Below, in pieces: positions 26,102-35,216 of a stretch of 64,000 nucleotides of DNA. The stretch's first letter is position 1. The number at the start of each line of letters is the position of its first letter. Source of the stretch: Rossellomorea vietnamensis. GTDB taxonomy: Bacteria > Bacillota > Bacilli > Bacillales > Bacillaceae_B. The stretch spans positions 246,152-310,151 of the forward strand of contig NZ_LIXZ01000005.1 in the NCBI RefSeq assembly GCF_001305855.1, written 5' to 3'. The position numbers were made by a program, and so were the translations under genes. Under the pieces are notes generated by a model. The model saw only the letters and a list, made by a program, of their open reading frames with translations. It was not told the origin of the DNA and searched no databases.

Positions 26102-27373
26102 CTAAACTGCTTTAACAACGTCATGATTCTGCTTCAATTCCGCTCCTTCTTTTCGCCTATCCAATTCTGGAGAAATCATTTTTAAAATAATCGTACCAGA
26201 AAGTCCAATGGTGAGGATGATCCCGGCCATGATGTTTGATGGTAGAATCGCTCCGAGTGTGACGGTGACGGATGCGATCAACATGGATAGGTTAAACTTC
26301 AGCCCGTTAAATGCCATATAGGAACTGCGGGCATCATCAGGGGGAATGGCTGCCATATACGACTGCTCTACGGGCACGCGGAACACTTCTCCTATCGTGA
26401 GTAACGCCATCATCAAGAACAAAATGTACAGGTTATTTGAATAAGCAAGTGCCGCATACCCTATCGAAAAGAAGAAACAACTCCACACAAGTACGTTCCT
26501 GTCTTTGAATGAATGTGGAATCCTTGTGACAAAAAGCATGAGGAAGACGACCAGAATCGTATTTTCACTTCGAAGGATCCCCATTGTTTGGACGCCGTTT
26601 ATGTCCCAGAAAAGAAACGGTTGCGAAGGCATTTCTTCACTTAGTCGAATGCCTATGTAATTTGTGAGCTGGAACTCCATGGAAAGAATAAGCACCCCCG
26701 CAATGGTAAACAGAACAAACAGCTTGTCATGCATGACCTTTCCGTAGTTTGATATAAGATGTTTAACGTGCTGAGGGACTGTCAACTCGGTTTCCGACGG
26801 CGTATAGCTCTCATCAATGAAGAACGCCACCAAGGTTGCGGTAATGGCGGATGCAACACTCAGTGCCAGAAAGAGCTCGAAAAGGTAAGCCTTGAATAAG
26901 AAAGCCCCTATGATTCCTCCGATTGCGATGGACAGATTGTTTGCCCAATAGGTGATCGAGTACATGAGCTTTCGCTGTGGAGGTGTACTGACGTCGATCA
27001 TCATAGCCTGATTGGCAGGTCCTGCAAGGCCCCAGCAAATGCTGTTGACCGTCATCATGGCGAATGTGACAGTGGCGGATTCAAACCAGGGTGAGTTACA
27101 AACCATCATGGTGAGGAAAGCCAGAAACCTGAGCGATTCTGCGAATAACATAATTTTCTTCCGGCCAAATTGATCGGCAAAATACCCTCCAAGAAAATTG
27201 ATTCCTATTCCTACAAATACATTGATCAAAAGTAATAACCCGGCTACCCTTGCTCCAAAATGAACGGCCAGGTAGATCGACATAAATGGAAAGATCATGC
27301 TACCAATAAAGCGGCTCATAAATGTTTCAATGATACGTATTTTAATATTTTTATGAAAATCTCTAAATCTCAT
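26102..27373 (-). CDS. MFS transporter (MdtG-like drug exporter type)
   Basis: A 423-aa protein with about 12 membrane helices. The major-facilitator loop motif between helices 2 and 3 reads GGYFADQFGRKKIM. The overall pattern resembles multidrug exporters of the MdtG/YqjV group. An XRE-type gene 40 bases upstream on the same strand may be its regulator. Substrate unknown. Confidence 0.85.
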   Translation of the reverse strand: MRFRDFHKNIKIRIIETFMSRFIGSMIFPFMSIYLAVHFGARVAGLLLLINVFVGIGINFLGGYFADQFGRKKIMLFAESLRFLAFLTMMVCNSPWFESATVTFAMMTVNSICWGLAGPANQAMMIDVSTPPQRKLMYSITYWANNLSIAIGGIIGAFLFKAYLFELFLALSVASAITATLVAFFIDESYTPSETELTVPQHVKHLISNYGKVMHDKLFVLFTIAGVLILSMEFQLTNYIGIRLSEEMPSQPFLFWDINGVQTMGILRSENTILVVFLMLFVTRIPHSFKDRNVLVWSCFFFSIGYAALAYSNNLYILFLMMALLTIGEVFRVPVEQSYMAAIPPDDARSSYMAFNGLKFNLSMLIASVTVTLGAILPSNIMAGIILTIGLSGTIILKMISPELDRRKEGAELKQNHDVVKAV

Positions 27374-27412
27374 ATGTATTCCTTCTCTCTTTCGATTGGA
27401 CGGTCCTTCGTT

Positions 27413-27688
27413 TCAGTCGTCTAGAAGCTTTGTCAGTTTTGAAATATTTACCCCCAATGCTTCTAAAATTACTCGACAAGTGATATCACTTACATTTTTC
27501 TTACCTCCTTCAAGTCTTTTAATGGTTTGGGTAGAGACATTTGCTTTTTTAGCCAGCTCTTCTTGAGTCATTTGAGACTTTAAACGCAGTAAGGATATAA
27601 TATCCCCCATATTAAGCTTGTCAAAAGTCGAATTTTCTTTGGTGAAACAGGTGTTAATGGAGTTACAAAATTTCTTCATGTCATTCAT
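27413..27688 (-). CDS. XRE-family helix-turn-helix regulator
   Basis: This 91-aa protein has a Cro/C1-type helix-turn-helix in its second half: MTQEELAKKANVSTQTIKRL followed by EGGKKNVSDITCRVILEALG. GGAGGTAA precedes the ATG. It lies directly before the MFS gene and is probably in one operon with it, where it may control its own promoter and the transporter. Confidence 0.82.
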   Translation of the reverse strand: MNDMKKFCNSINTCFTKENSTFDKLNMGDIISLLRLKSQMTQEELAKKANVSTQTIKRLEGGKKNVSDITCRVILEALGVNISKLTKLLDD

Positions 27689-27884
27689 AGATAGTTACCT
27701 CCAACATTTGGTAAAACGGTATTCACTAAATATAAAGAAAGTTCTCCATATTATCAAGGGGGGATAAGTCCTTTCTATTTATACTATATGGAATTGACGG
27801 GAACATAACATGGTCTTTTTAGATGAAAGGATATAAGACTTTAGGATGAAGTGAGGAAATGGAAAGGAATTTTTTTACAAAAGA

Positions 27885-27910
27885 AAAAAGCACCACGTAA
27901 GATGCTTTTT
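27885..27910 (-). terminator. Terminator after the small membrane protein gene
   Basis: AAAAAGCATC pairs with GGTGCTTTTT (one G-T pair) on the minus strand, followed by TTCTTTTG. Confidence 0.75.
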
Positions 27911-27927
27911 GCTGGTTTTATAGGAAT

Positions 27928-28155
27928 TTATAATGCGAGGAATAAATCCCATCTAAGTGAATAATAAACGGTGCCGATTCCTACGAACACTACAATCAGG
28001 CCGATGATATTTTCGATGAACTTTTCTGGTAATTTAATGAATTTAAGTACCGTATATATAAGTGTGGTAAGCGATATGGTGACTATTGAAACAATAGCTA
28101 TATTGATGGCAACTGTTTTTACTGGTTCTGTTAATAATTTACTGAATTCTAACAA
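27928..28155 (-). CDS. Small membrane protein, two transmembrane segments
   Basis: This 75-aa protein has hydrophobic segments at ~15-38 and ~48-68 separated by a basic loop (KFIKLPEKF). AGGAGGG lies seven bases before the TTG start and a terminator follows, so the gene is probably real. It has no known family that I recognise. Confidence 0.6.
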   Translation of the reverse strand: MLEFSKLLTEPVKTVAINIAIVSIVTISLTTLIYTVLKFIKLPEKFIENIIGLIVVFVGIGTVYYSLRWDLFLAL

Positions 28156-28316
28156 TTTAGACCCTCCTGATTTGATTCAATTCCAGTGAGCAACACTGAA
28201 TATGTAGTATCAAGAAGACTATTATACTAGAAATTCCAACAATTTAATAGTGGTAGCTTTGTCTAGTATAATATGTTAAATGGGGGATTCCCGTCTTCAA
28301 AAGGCCAAATATTACA

Positions 28317-28979
28317 TTAAAAGTTCCTTATGCAGCGTGGAAGATCGGATAAGTTATCAATCTCAGCATCAGCATGCTGTGCACCTGGCCAATGAAAGTC
28401 TCTTTTCCAAATCCCCTTCATGCCTACTCTTTGGGCACCGTATACATCATACTCGGGATGGTCTCCGACAAAGACGCATTCTTCCGGTTCTACATGTAAT
28501 TTTTTTATCGCCCTCTTAAAGATTTCAGGATCTGGCTTCCTCAACCCTTCCCATTCAGAGACAAGAATCTCCAGATAGTAAGGTTCAATTCCAAGAGCCA
28601 GGATATTGTCCATTTGAAATTCGCCTAAGCCATTCGTGATCATCCCCAATTTTATACCACCCGCTTGTAATTCATCTAGCATAGTAAGTAAATGAGGAAA
28701 CGGTACACAGCTATGTTTAAATTGACTGATATAATCGTCAAGCAGTTCTTCCCACGTTAATTCTTTTATTGAAAACTCCTCGATCAGCTGCTTATAAACC
28801 CTGTCTTTCCACACATAACCCCTCTGATCCAATTCAATGAATCTGGATGTATATAAATCTTTCGGAATATGATGGAGCCAATGGAAGAGTCGATCATATT
28901 GATGTGTGATGAATACTTGGACAGACGCATCCCTGTTTAGAAGTGTTCCGTCGAGGTCGAATAGGACAGCTTTAATCAT
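28317..28979 (-). CDS. HAD family hydrolase
   Basis: This 220-aa phosphatase-type HAD protein shows motif I FDLDGTLL (nucleophile Asp8), motif II MITNGLG, motif III Lys in GLRKPDPEIF and motif IV FVGDHPEYDVYG. The cap region of ~100 residues is helical (type C1), as in phosphoglycolate or pyrophosphate phosphatases such as YsbA/PpaX relatives. The substrate is not evident. GAGAGGGGC precedes the ATG. Upstream Nudix genes run in the same direction and could form a housecleaning cluster. Confidence 0.88.
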   Translation of the reverse strand: MIKAVLFDLDGTLLNRDASVQVFITHQYDRLFHWLHHIPKDLYTSRFIELDQRGYVWKDRVYKQLIEEFSIKELTWEELLDDYISQFKHSCVPFPHLLTMLDELQAGGIKLGMITNGLGEFQMDNILALGIEPYYLEILVSEWEGLRKPDPEIFKRAIKKLHVEPEECVFVGDHPEYDVYGAQRVGMKGIWKRDFHWPGAQHADAEIDNLSDLPRCIRNF

Positions 28980-29043
28980 AAATGCCCCTCTCCTCCTCTC
29001 TGCATTATATAATCAATGTTGAATTGCCTTTTAAAATAAAATC

Positions 29044-29541
29044 TCACAAAATTACTGTACGCGCGTGAGAAAGAATCTCTCCGTACACACCGTTCCATTC
29101 AGAGTAATAATCAGCCACATGATCTGGATCGATCCAACGTCTTTCAGCTGATTCAAATTCTGCTCTGAATGCATCTATTACTTCCACGTTCATGGCATAA
29201 AAAACTTGAAAACCTACTTTGGGATAAGCGCTTTGTTCATTCCAGTGTGGATTATCATGATGATCCACTATCAGGTACCCTAATAAGTGGGAAGTGCCTG
29301 ATACATAAGCTTCCTCCTTCACTTCCCTTTTTAAGCATTCTATAGGGGACTCCCCCTTTTCCAGGTGCCCACCTGGAAAATCCCAACCTCTCTTATGGAG
29401 ATGCACGAGCAACAGCTTTCCATTTTTAAAACAGAAGCCATGCACACTGGTGACTCGGGTTGTGTCAGGAAGGATAGAGTCTTGACGCCATGTCAATTTC
29501 ACTTTGGCATTCCCCCAACGTACATATGTAGAATTCATCAT
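29044..29541 (-). CDS. Nudix hydrolase
   Basis: This ~165-aa protein has the Nudix box GGHLEKGESPIECLKREVKEE; the Gly that normally follows EEx is Tyr (EEAYV). The WDFPGGHLEKGE segment provides the metal-binding glutamates. Nudix enzymes hydrolyse nucleoside diphosphates linked to other groups. A GTG at 29547 overlaps the ribosome site, so ATG 29541 or 29538 is the better start, after CGGAG. The substrate is unknown. Confidence 0.85.
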   Translation of the reverse strand: MMNSTYVRWGNAKVKLTWRQDSILPDTTRVTSVHGFCFKNGKLLLVHLHKRGWDFPGGHLEKGESPIECLKREVKEEAYVSGTSHLLGYLIVDHHDNPHWNEQSAYPKVGFQVFYAMNVEVIDAFRAEFESAERRWIDPDHVADYYSEWNGVYGEILSHARTVIL

Positions 29542-29608
29542 TATCACTCCGTTAACGATAGACTATTATGTATATTCAGTTCAGCATCTGAGCCATAAAA
29601 GAGCATGA

Positions 29609-29794
29609 TCAGAATTCACTCGATTTTTCTTTTAAGGGGAGCCTGTGCAATAGAAGCCCCGTCCCTATTGTTAACAGCGCTAAGATGAAAGCACTGAAGA
29701 AAGAATTCAAACTGTAGTCCTGCTCAAAACCATCTAACACGCTAGAATAAATGCCTGCCATTATGCCCGTCAAAAACGTACTTATTCGCAACAA
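29609..29794 (-). CDS. Small hydrophobic protein
   Basis: A 61-aa frame starting at TTG 29794, with GGGAGGGAAAA directly upstream. It has two hydrophobic helices (~3-19 and ~30-50) and a short charged tail. It lies between two Nudix genes on the same strand, likely in the same transcript. I do not recognise a family, and it might be a remnant of a larger membrane protein. Confidence 0.5.
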   Translation of the reverse strand: MLRISTFLTGIMAGIYSSVLDGFEQDYSLNSFFSAFILALLTIGTGLLLHRLPLKEKSSEF

Positions 29795-29828
29795 TTTTCC
29801 CTCCCTTTTTAAAGTGTACTGGGTAGTT

Positions 29829-30281
29829 CTAGTTAATGTCGCCGAGATATACCCTGGACGTTCTATTGACTATATATGATTCTATTTCTTTAGGATAGAA
29901 TCTATAGTCTTTCAGTTTATTTAAATCAATCCACTCTACACCGACTTGATGGCTATCGGGGTTAGATGGAGTTTGATCAGTGTTCCATTCGTGGACAAGG
30001 GTACACGTAAAATAAAGCTCCATTTGATGCACGTCGGAATCAAATGATGCATGTTCATGATTCTTACCAATATATTCTCTTACATGGATTAATTCTCCTA
30101 CCGACACTTCGCATCCAATTTCCTCGAAACATTCTCTTTTTAAAGCTTCATGAAGTGTTTCACCATGTTCCTGTCCACCCCCGGGGAAGAGGTAAAAAAT
30201 ACTTTCTTCGTCTATGTTTTTCGTCAGAAGAATCCTATTGTCTTTGATAATGATGGCTTTTGCTGAGTTACGAATTCGCAT
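29829..30281 (-). CDS. Nudix hydrolase
   Basis: This 150-aa protein has a complete Nudix box, FPGGGQEHGETLHEALK followed by RECFEEIGCEV. The start at ATG 30281 (MRIRNSAKAIII) follows GAAGGAG; a 16-residue upstream extension lacks a site. The fold and length fit an ADP-ribose or nucleotide-sugar type pyrophosphatase, but the substrate cannot be told. Confidence 0.87.
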   Translation of the reverse strand: MRIRNSAKAIIIKDNRILLTKNIDEESIFYLFPGGGQEHGETLHEALKRECFEEIGCEVSVGELIHVREYIGKNHEHASFDSDVHQMELYFTCTLVHEWNTDQTPSNPDSHQVGVEWIDLNKLKDYRFYPKEIESYIVNRTSRVYLGDIN

Positions 30282-30519
30282 ATGGCAATTCTCCTTCAAT
30301 TTCTCTTCATTTCTCTTTGAATAAACCATTCTATGACACTGAAATTATTTAATAGATTTTTAACATTCTTTTATAGTGCAATAAAAAGTCTTCTAAATAT
30401 ACTCTTTTCAATATTTAACATCATAAATCCTGCTAATGTTATAAAGTGACTCCACATGGCGCATATCTTTATTAATCCAACATATATGCATCAGGTGTTA
30501 GAGGTTTTTAATAGTATGT
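30282..30519. other. Intergenic stretch without a supported gene
   Basis: AT-rich DNA between the Nudix gene and the hairpin at 30520-30565. I see no open frame with a ribosome site, no riboswitch and no RNA gene here. Confidence 0.4.
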
Positions 30520-30565
30520 GTTCAGGGAGAAACACCCTTCTCCACAAGGGTGTCTCTTCCTGAAC
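30520..30565 (-). terminator. Large hairpin downstream of the 96-aa gene
   Basis: GTTCAGG and CCTGAAC form the base and ACACCCTT with AAGGGTGT the top of one interrupted hairpin. There is no good U-run on either side, so it may stabilise a transcript end rather than terminate. Confidence 0.5.
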
Positions 30566-30645
30566 TTCTCTTTGAGACATAACTTAATTCACATAATATT
30601 ATTACGGTATATTTTTACTTTTAGCTATTTGAAATAGGCTAGATG

Positions 30646-30936
30646 TTATCCATCTTTATTCTTTATTTGTTCCCGGATATTTTCTAATTCCTCAAGAGAT
30701 AACCTGTTTAGGGATTTTTTGATCTCATCTTCTACCTTCTTTTTGTTTTTCTCCCGATAGCCACCCCACCAGTCCCGTAGATTATCCGTATTCGAAAGCA
30801 GGTATTCGATATCGATTTCTTCAATTTCATCATCTGATAAGTAGTGAAGGACGGCGGCTAACATATGTTCGAGCTTTTCAATCTCTTCATTTTTCCTAAG
30901 AAGGACATCGGAGTGTTCTTCGTTTTTCTTAGGCAT
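30646..30936 (-). CDS. Hypothetical charged helical protein
   Basis: This 96-aa protein is very rich in Glu and Lys and predicted to be helical throughout, with acidic DDEIEEIDIEYLLSNTDN in the middle and LSLEELENIREQIKNK at the end. A perfect AAAGGAGG site precedes the ATG. It has no membrane segment or recognised motif. Possibly an adaptor or small regulatory protein; function unknown. Confidence 0.6.
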   Translation of the reverse strand: MPKKNEEHSDVLLRKNEEIEKLEHMLAAVLHYLSDDEIEEIDIEYLLSNTDNLRDWWGGYREKNKKKVEDEIKKSLNRLSLEELENIREQIKNKDG

Positions 30937-31198
30937 ATTATGACCTCCTTTTTGTGGATGGTCCTTTTAGTATTGCTAATGGTGAATGTTGTTAAACACT
31001 TACCGTTTACAACACTCCCATAGAATTTTAGCAAAACGATGAATTCCTGAGCACTAAAGCATGATGATGACCTTTGAGAAGGCCCAGTTTCTCCTTTGAA
31101 AACTTGTACTACCCCTTTTTGTCTCAAGCCCTGTTCCTTTGTAAGGTTAAGCTACCTGGGAATACAAAGAACGGCGCGCCGGTCAAAAGGATACTAAT

Positions 31199-31687
31199 TT
31201 GGAGAAATTTGAAGAGCTTCATATGGAATATGACAGGATGATTCATAAGATCATTCATTCTTTACACATTTACAAAAACAAACCAGAATATTATCAGACC
31301 GGTCTCATCGCTCTTTGGGAGGCTCATCAAAAGTTCGATCCGGATAAAGGGGCATTTCCTGCTTATGCCTACTCATATGTACGTGGCAGAATACTTTCTC
31401 AATTGACAAATGAAAATCGCAATGAAGAAAAAAGTGTTTTCAAAGAGACGGAGTTTTTTGACATGATCGAGGATGAGCATGTAAATGAAGGGCTGGCTGA
31501 AGAATTGCTGTACAGTTACTGCGGGGACTTAACTGCGAACCAGAGAAAATGGGTCGTGTATACTTGTCTGCATATGTTGACAGTCAGTGAAATTGCAGAG
31601 GTTGAGAATGTTTCCTTATCCGCTGTAAAAAAATGGCGGAAGGGAGCAAAGGAAAGGGTTCGGGGGATATTGGACATAAACGGGTAA
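31199..31687 (+). CDS. Sigma-70-like factor (regions 2 and 4 only)
   Basis: This 162-aa protein shows sigma region 2 (YYQTGLIALWEAHQKFDPDK, then FPAYAYSYVRGRILSQL) and region 4 helix-turn-helix (LTVSEIAEVENVSLSAVKKW), as in small alternative or ECF-like factors. No anti-sigma or obvious target gene lies beside it. The start is TTG 31199, after AAAAGGA at nine bases. The leader contains the palindrome CGGCGCGCCG at about 31173. It could direct a small regulon or be a competence-type factor; which genes it serves is unknown. Confidence 0.75.
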   Translation: MEKFEELHMEYDRMIHKIIHSLHIYKNKPEYYQTGLIALWEAHQKFDPDKGAFPAYAYSYVRGRILSQLTNENRNEEKSVFKETEFFDMIEDEHVNEGLAEELLYSYCGDLTANQRKWVVYTCLHMLTVSEIAEVENVSLSAVKKWRKGAKERVRGILDING

Positions 31688-31743
31688 ATGATAATGCTTC
31701 CGTTAAAGATAATAGGTACTTTCAGCTTCAAATGCAACTTCAA

Positions 31744-31777
31744 TTCAAAAGGGCCAAGCATTTTTGGCCCTTTTGAA
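31744..31777. terminator. Bidirectional terminator, sigma-like gene / GNAT gene
   Basis: TTCAAAAGGGCC and GGCCCTTTTGAA form a perfect 12-bp stem with a 10-base loop between convergent genes. Confidence 0.8.
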
Positions 31778-31781
31778 ATAG

Positions 31782-32240
31782 CTAGTTACACGTCACTTCT
31801 TTCACTACAGCCATTTCCCTGCCAAATCGGTCACCATGATCGACAAATCCCAAACTCTCATATAAACGGTGAGCACCCTGATTTTCGGGATGATATCCTA
31901 CAACGATTCTATTAATATCATAGGTTTCCATCATTTCATTTATCATCAGATCTGTTGCGGCTTTTCCGATTCCTTTGCCTTGAAAGTTTTTATCCACCAT
32001 AATCCGGTAAACCCAATTAGCATCCAATTCTTCACGTTCAGAATTGAACATTAATAATCCAACTACTTTATCTTCATAATAAATGGCAAATGGTCTTAAC
32101 GTCGGTTCGAATTTCGATTGAGCGATTGATATGGCGTTGGGCTCAATAAATTCCTGTTGCTCACGGGATAGTTCGAGCTGACAACATTCGTACCAGTTTT
32201 CGGCGTTAACTTCTGCGATTTTCACATTACTATTACTCAC
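31782..32240 (-). CDS. GNAT acetyltransferase, spermine/spermidine acetyltransferase-like
   Basis: A 152-aa GNAT protein. The acetyl-CoA pocket is YRIMVDKNFQGKGIGKAATD and the C-terminal part has NQGAHRLYESLGF. Length and N-terminal FIEPNAISIAQS resemble the Bacillus polyamine acetyltransferases BltD and PaiA, so polyamines are possible substrates. The start is GTG 32240, after AAAGGGGAACAA; the longer frame has no site. Convergent with the sigma-like gene. Confidence 0.8.
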   Translation of the reverse strand: MSNSNVKIAEVNAENWYECCQLELSREQQEFIEPNAISIAQSKFEPTLRPFAIYYEDKVVGLLMFNSEREELDANWVYRIMVDKNFQGKGIGKAATDLMINEMMETYDINRIVVGYHPENQGAHRLYESLGFVDHGDRFGREMAVVKEVTCN

Positions 32241-32365
32241 ACTTGTTCCCCTTTCAATCTGGGATGTTCTTATATCTAAGACCATTGAATCATAGCATAT
32301 ATTACTAGATGGCGGAGAATCTATTTTAATTTTTCAAAAACAAAGAAAACATTCATTTTATTTTT

Positions 32366-33109
32366 TTAACTTTTGGATGACCTGAGAAACCGAGGATACG
32401 CAGCAATGGCAATCAACCCACCAGCTATTCCGGCAATGACCATAATCAATATATTGAATAAAACATCTAAAGTGGTGGCTCCCTTTAGAATAATCTCCTT
32501 ATACCCTTCAATTGCCCAATATTGAGGCAATAACTTACTGATCGTTTGCATAAAATCCGGCATAAGATCAACAGGTAGCCACAATCCTCCAAGCATTGCG
32601 CCACCAAGGGCTATGATCTGGGTAAGTGCAATACCCATATTCTCCGTTTTCACGAGTACGGCAAGTGCCATGCCCCAGCCGGTTACTATAAATGCCAACG
32701 AAAGTGATAAAAGTATCAGTCCAAGGGGATCCCCTAAAGGAAGGTCATACACAACGACGCCAAAACCAAATAGTACAGCAATCTGAATCAAAACGATCAC
32801 CATGAAAGGGATCCATTTCCCTATAAAATAGTTCTTGATCGGAAGTGGGGTACTCGCGATCCTTGCAACCATTCCTTTGTCCCTATCCTTCACCAGCCCG
32901 ATGACCATGGAAATCATAATATAAAAAGCAAACATGATTGTATAACCTGGAATGATTTGAGTGACGACTTCCTTGTAACTTGTATTTTCATCACCTGAAA
33001 AAATGGATACAAAGGCAATAATGAAGACAATCGGTAAGATAAACGTCCAAAACCACAAGCCTTTATCCTGTATATTTTTCTTTAACTCCATTTTGGCAAT
33101 CGCCCACAT
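32366..33109 (-). CDS. ABC-2 type transporter permease
   Basis: This 247-aa integral membrane protein has six hydrophobic segments, the first at ~20-40 (WFWTFILPIVFIIAF). The pattern is the ABC-2 fold of exporters for drugs, peptides or polysaccharides. It starts 16 bases after the ATPase gene, so both form a two-gene exporter operon. Substrate unknown. Confidence 0.86.
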   Translation of the reverse strand: MWAIAKMELKKNIQDKGLWFWTFILPIVFIIAFVSIFSGDENTSYKEVVTQIIPGYTIMFAFYIMISMVIGLVKDRDKGMVARIASTPLPIKNYFIGKWIPFMVIVLIQIAVLFGFGVVVYDLPLGDPLGLILLSLSLAFIVTGWGMALAVLVKTENMGIALTQIIALGGAMLGGLWLPVDLMPDFMQTISKLLPQYWAIEGYKEIILKGATTLDVLFNILIMVIAGIAGGLIAIAAYPRFLRSSKS

Positions 33110-33124
33110 AGCATTCTCCCCTTT

Positions 33125-34036
33125 CTATGAATCCCGAAGTTGAGTTCCCGTTAATTTGAAAAAGATATCCTCCAGTTTCGGTTGATATAACTCGAGCCTT
33201 CTTGGCAAAATGTTTTGGATGCGAAACTCGGCAATCAATTTTTCCAGCGTCATCAATGGATCATCACTTTGCAGAAGAAATCCATTTCCTTTCGCTTCTA
33301 CCTCTCCATGTGTGGTTAGATCCACTTCATCCAAACCTTCTCCTGAGATAAACAATGACGGTTTATTATATTTTTGCTGCAGCTCAGCCATAGTCCCACA
33401 TTCGACTAGGGCACCCTTGTCGATCAGTCCGATGCTGTCGCATAACTGCTCTACTTCCTCCATATAGTGACTTGAATATATGATCGTACTCCCCTTTTCC
33501 TTTAGCTCCTGTATGATGGAAAAAATCGAGTTTCTTGATTGTGGATCAATTCCCACTGTCGGTTCGTCCATGATGATAATGGAGGGATCATGGAGAATGG
33601 CACATCCGATATTCAACCGGCGCTTCATACCCCCGGAAAAAGTGATGACTTTGTCTTTCCCCCGTTCTTCTAAACCGATTTGCTGTAACACTTTCCCGGT
33701 GCGATCTTGAAGGTCCTTGCCTTTCAGCCCATAAAGGCTTCCGAAGTACAGTAAATTATCTTTTGCAGTCAGTGTTTCTTCCAAACAAATATCTTGTGGT
33801 ATATAGCCGATGAGCTTTTTAACTTTTACCCTTTCTTTCTTGATAGATATCCCTTGTACAATGATATCCCCGTCAAAATTTTGTAAAACTCCAGAGAGTA
33901 TCTTCATTAGTGTGGATTTTCCTGCCCCATTGGGACCTACAAGTCCAAAGCAAGACCCTTCTTGAATCGTTAAATGAACCTCATTAAGCGCTTGAAGTGA
34001 ATCATACCGCTTGCTTACGTGATCAACCGTGATCAT
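33125..34036 (-). CDS. ABC transporter ATP-binding protein (exporter type)
   Basis: This 303-aa ATPase has Walker A GPNGAGKST, signature FSGGMKRRLNIG, Walker B IIIMDEPTVGID and the switch His in IIYSSHYMEEVE. The C-terminal ~80 residues are the usual extension of drug and bacteriocin exporter ATPases. AAAGGAGG precedes the ATG. It is the first gene of the operon with the ABC-2 permease. Confidence 0.9.
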   Translation of the reverse strand: MITVDHVSKRYDSLQALNEVHLTIQEGSCFGLVGPNGAGKSTLMKILSGVLQNFDGDIIVQGISIKKERVKVKKLIGYIPQDICLEETLTAKDNLLYFGSLYGLKGKDLQDRTGKVLQQIGLEERGKDKVITFSGGMKRRLNIGCAILHDPSIIIMDEPTVGIDPQSRNSIFSIIQELKEKGSTIIYSSHYMEEVEQLCDSIGLIDKGALVECGTMAELQQKYNKPSLFISGEGLDEVDLTTHGEVEAKGNGFLLQSDDPLMTLEKLIAEFRIQNILPRRLELYQPKLEDIFFKLTGTQLRDS

Positions 34037-34120
34037 AAATGAACCTCCTTTAAACAGTCACTCATAATAAAATGTACGAATCATGATTGGTAAAAGTTTC
34101 ATTTGCACAAAAACGAAAGA

Positions 34121-34151
34121 AAAAGGAGTGGGATTGTCTTCCACTCCTTTT
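34121..34151 (-). terminator. Terminator downstream of the pentapeptide gene
   Basis: AAAAGGAGTGG and CCACTCCTTTT form a perfect 11-bp stem, with TTTTTC following on the minus strand. It lies 170 bases beyond the stop codon; the sequence between shows no gene. Confidence 0.7.
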
Positions 34152-34320
34152 GTATGTTCCATATCGTTTAATGAAAATTTAACGTTACCTCTTCGAATTG
34201 AAAGCAGGTGGACCCTGATACATGGATATGCCGGTTTGAATGGATTCATGCATTTTTTTGAATTAAGGGTTTATGATTGGATGGTATATAAACAAGCTGA
34301 CAGTCTATTAAGTCTCAAGT

Positions 34321-34968
34321 CTACTCCTTCACTTTCAATCCTAATAAGCTTGCGAAACCGATCGCCTGATCAGGTGAAACTTCACAACCAGAAAGATTTT
34401 CAAGAGCCACGTTGATGCGTGTAAACTTGCAGGTACTGATGTCAATACCCTTGAGGTCAGTCTGAGTGAAGTCGATATCATTAAGATTGCATTGGTGAAA
34501 GTTGACCTTAAGAAGTTCACAGTCAGAATAATTGGCATTTTGTAAAAAGGTCTGATTAAATATCACTTGTTTTAATCTTGCTTCAACAAAGTCACTCATA
34601 TTCGCCAGGCACTCTTCAAAGCGGACATTTCCTAAATGGGCACTGGAAAAATTCACTCCCAATAATTTACATTCTTTAAAGATGACCCGATGTATGATTC
34701 CATCATTGAATTTTGCATTCGACAGGTCACAGTTCTCAAATACGACATCTGTCATGTCGATTCGAGGGAAAGATGCGCCGGTAAACGAAACATTTCTGAA
34801 TATTACTTTTGAGATCACGAGCTGATTGATCTCTTCCTGGTCCAGTCTCGCATTATCAATCATACAATTCGATAGGAATGGATCTTCCTCATAATAGACA
34901 TCTTGGAAATTAGCTGTCTCTATACGAGCAGGGATTTTTGGACCCTCTATTTTAAATTTATTCACCAT
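34321..34968 (-). CDS. Pentapeptide repeat protein
   Basis: This 215-aa protein is made almost entirely of A(D/N)LxX-type repeats from about residue 50 on (for example VVFENCDLSNAKF, ADFVEARLKQVIF-like and LNDIDFTQTDLKGIDI), which stack into a right-handed beta helix. Some relatives (Qnr, MfpA) mimic DNA and protect gyrase; many have no known role. The start is ATG 34968, after CGAGGTGTACTC; the longer upstream frame has no site. A link to quinolone protection is only a possibility. Confidence 0.82.
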   Translation of the reverse strand: MVNKFKIEGPKIPARIETANFQDVYYEEDPFLSNCMIDNARLDQEEINQLVISKVIFRNVSFTGASFPRIDMTDVVFENCDLSNAKFNDGIIHRVIFKECKLLGVNFSSAHLGNVRFEECLANMSDFVEARLKQVIFNQTFLQNANYSDCELLKVNFHQCNLNDIDFTQTDLKGIDISTCKFTRINVALENLSGCEVSPDQAIGFASLLGLKVKE

Positions 34969-35216
34969 GAGTACACCTCGATTATGTTCATTTTTGTATA
35001 AAGAAACTATAACATGAAGAAAATTGAATAGTAGTCTTGGATTTTTTTCAGGTGTGTGTCTCGCATGATGAGAGTGGTGGACCCCTACCCCTTTTAGCTG
35101 CAATTGTTTATAACTAACTTACACCCTTTACCCGATTTGATTATGGCAAGGAATGATTTCACTATTTGATATTTCGGGTTAAAATAAGATGGAAATGATT
35201 AAGTGAGGTGTTCCAC

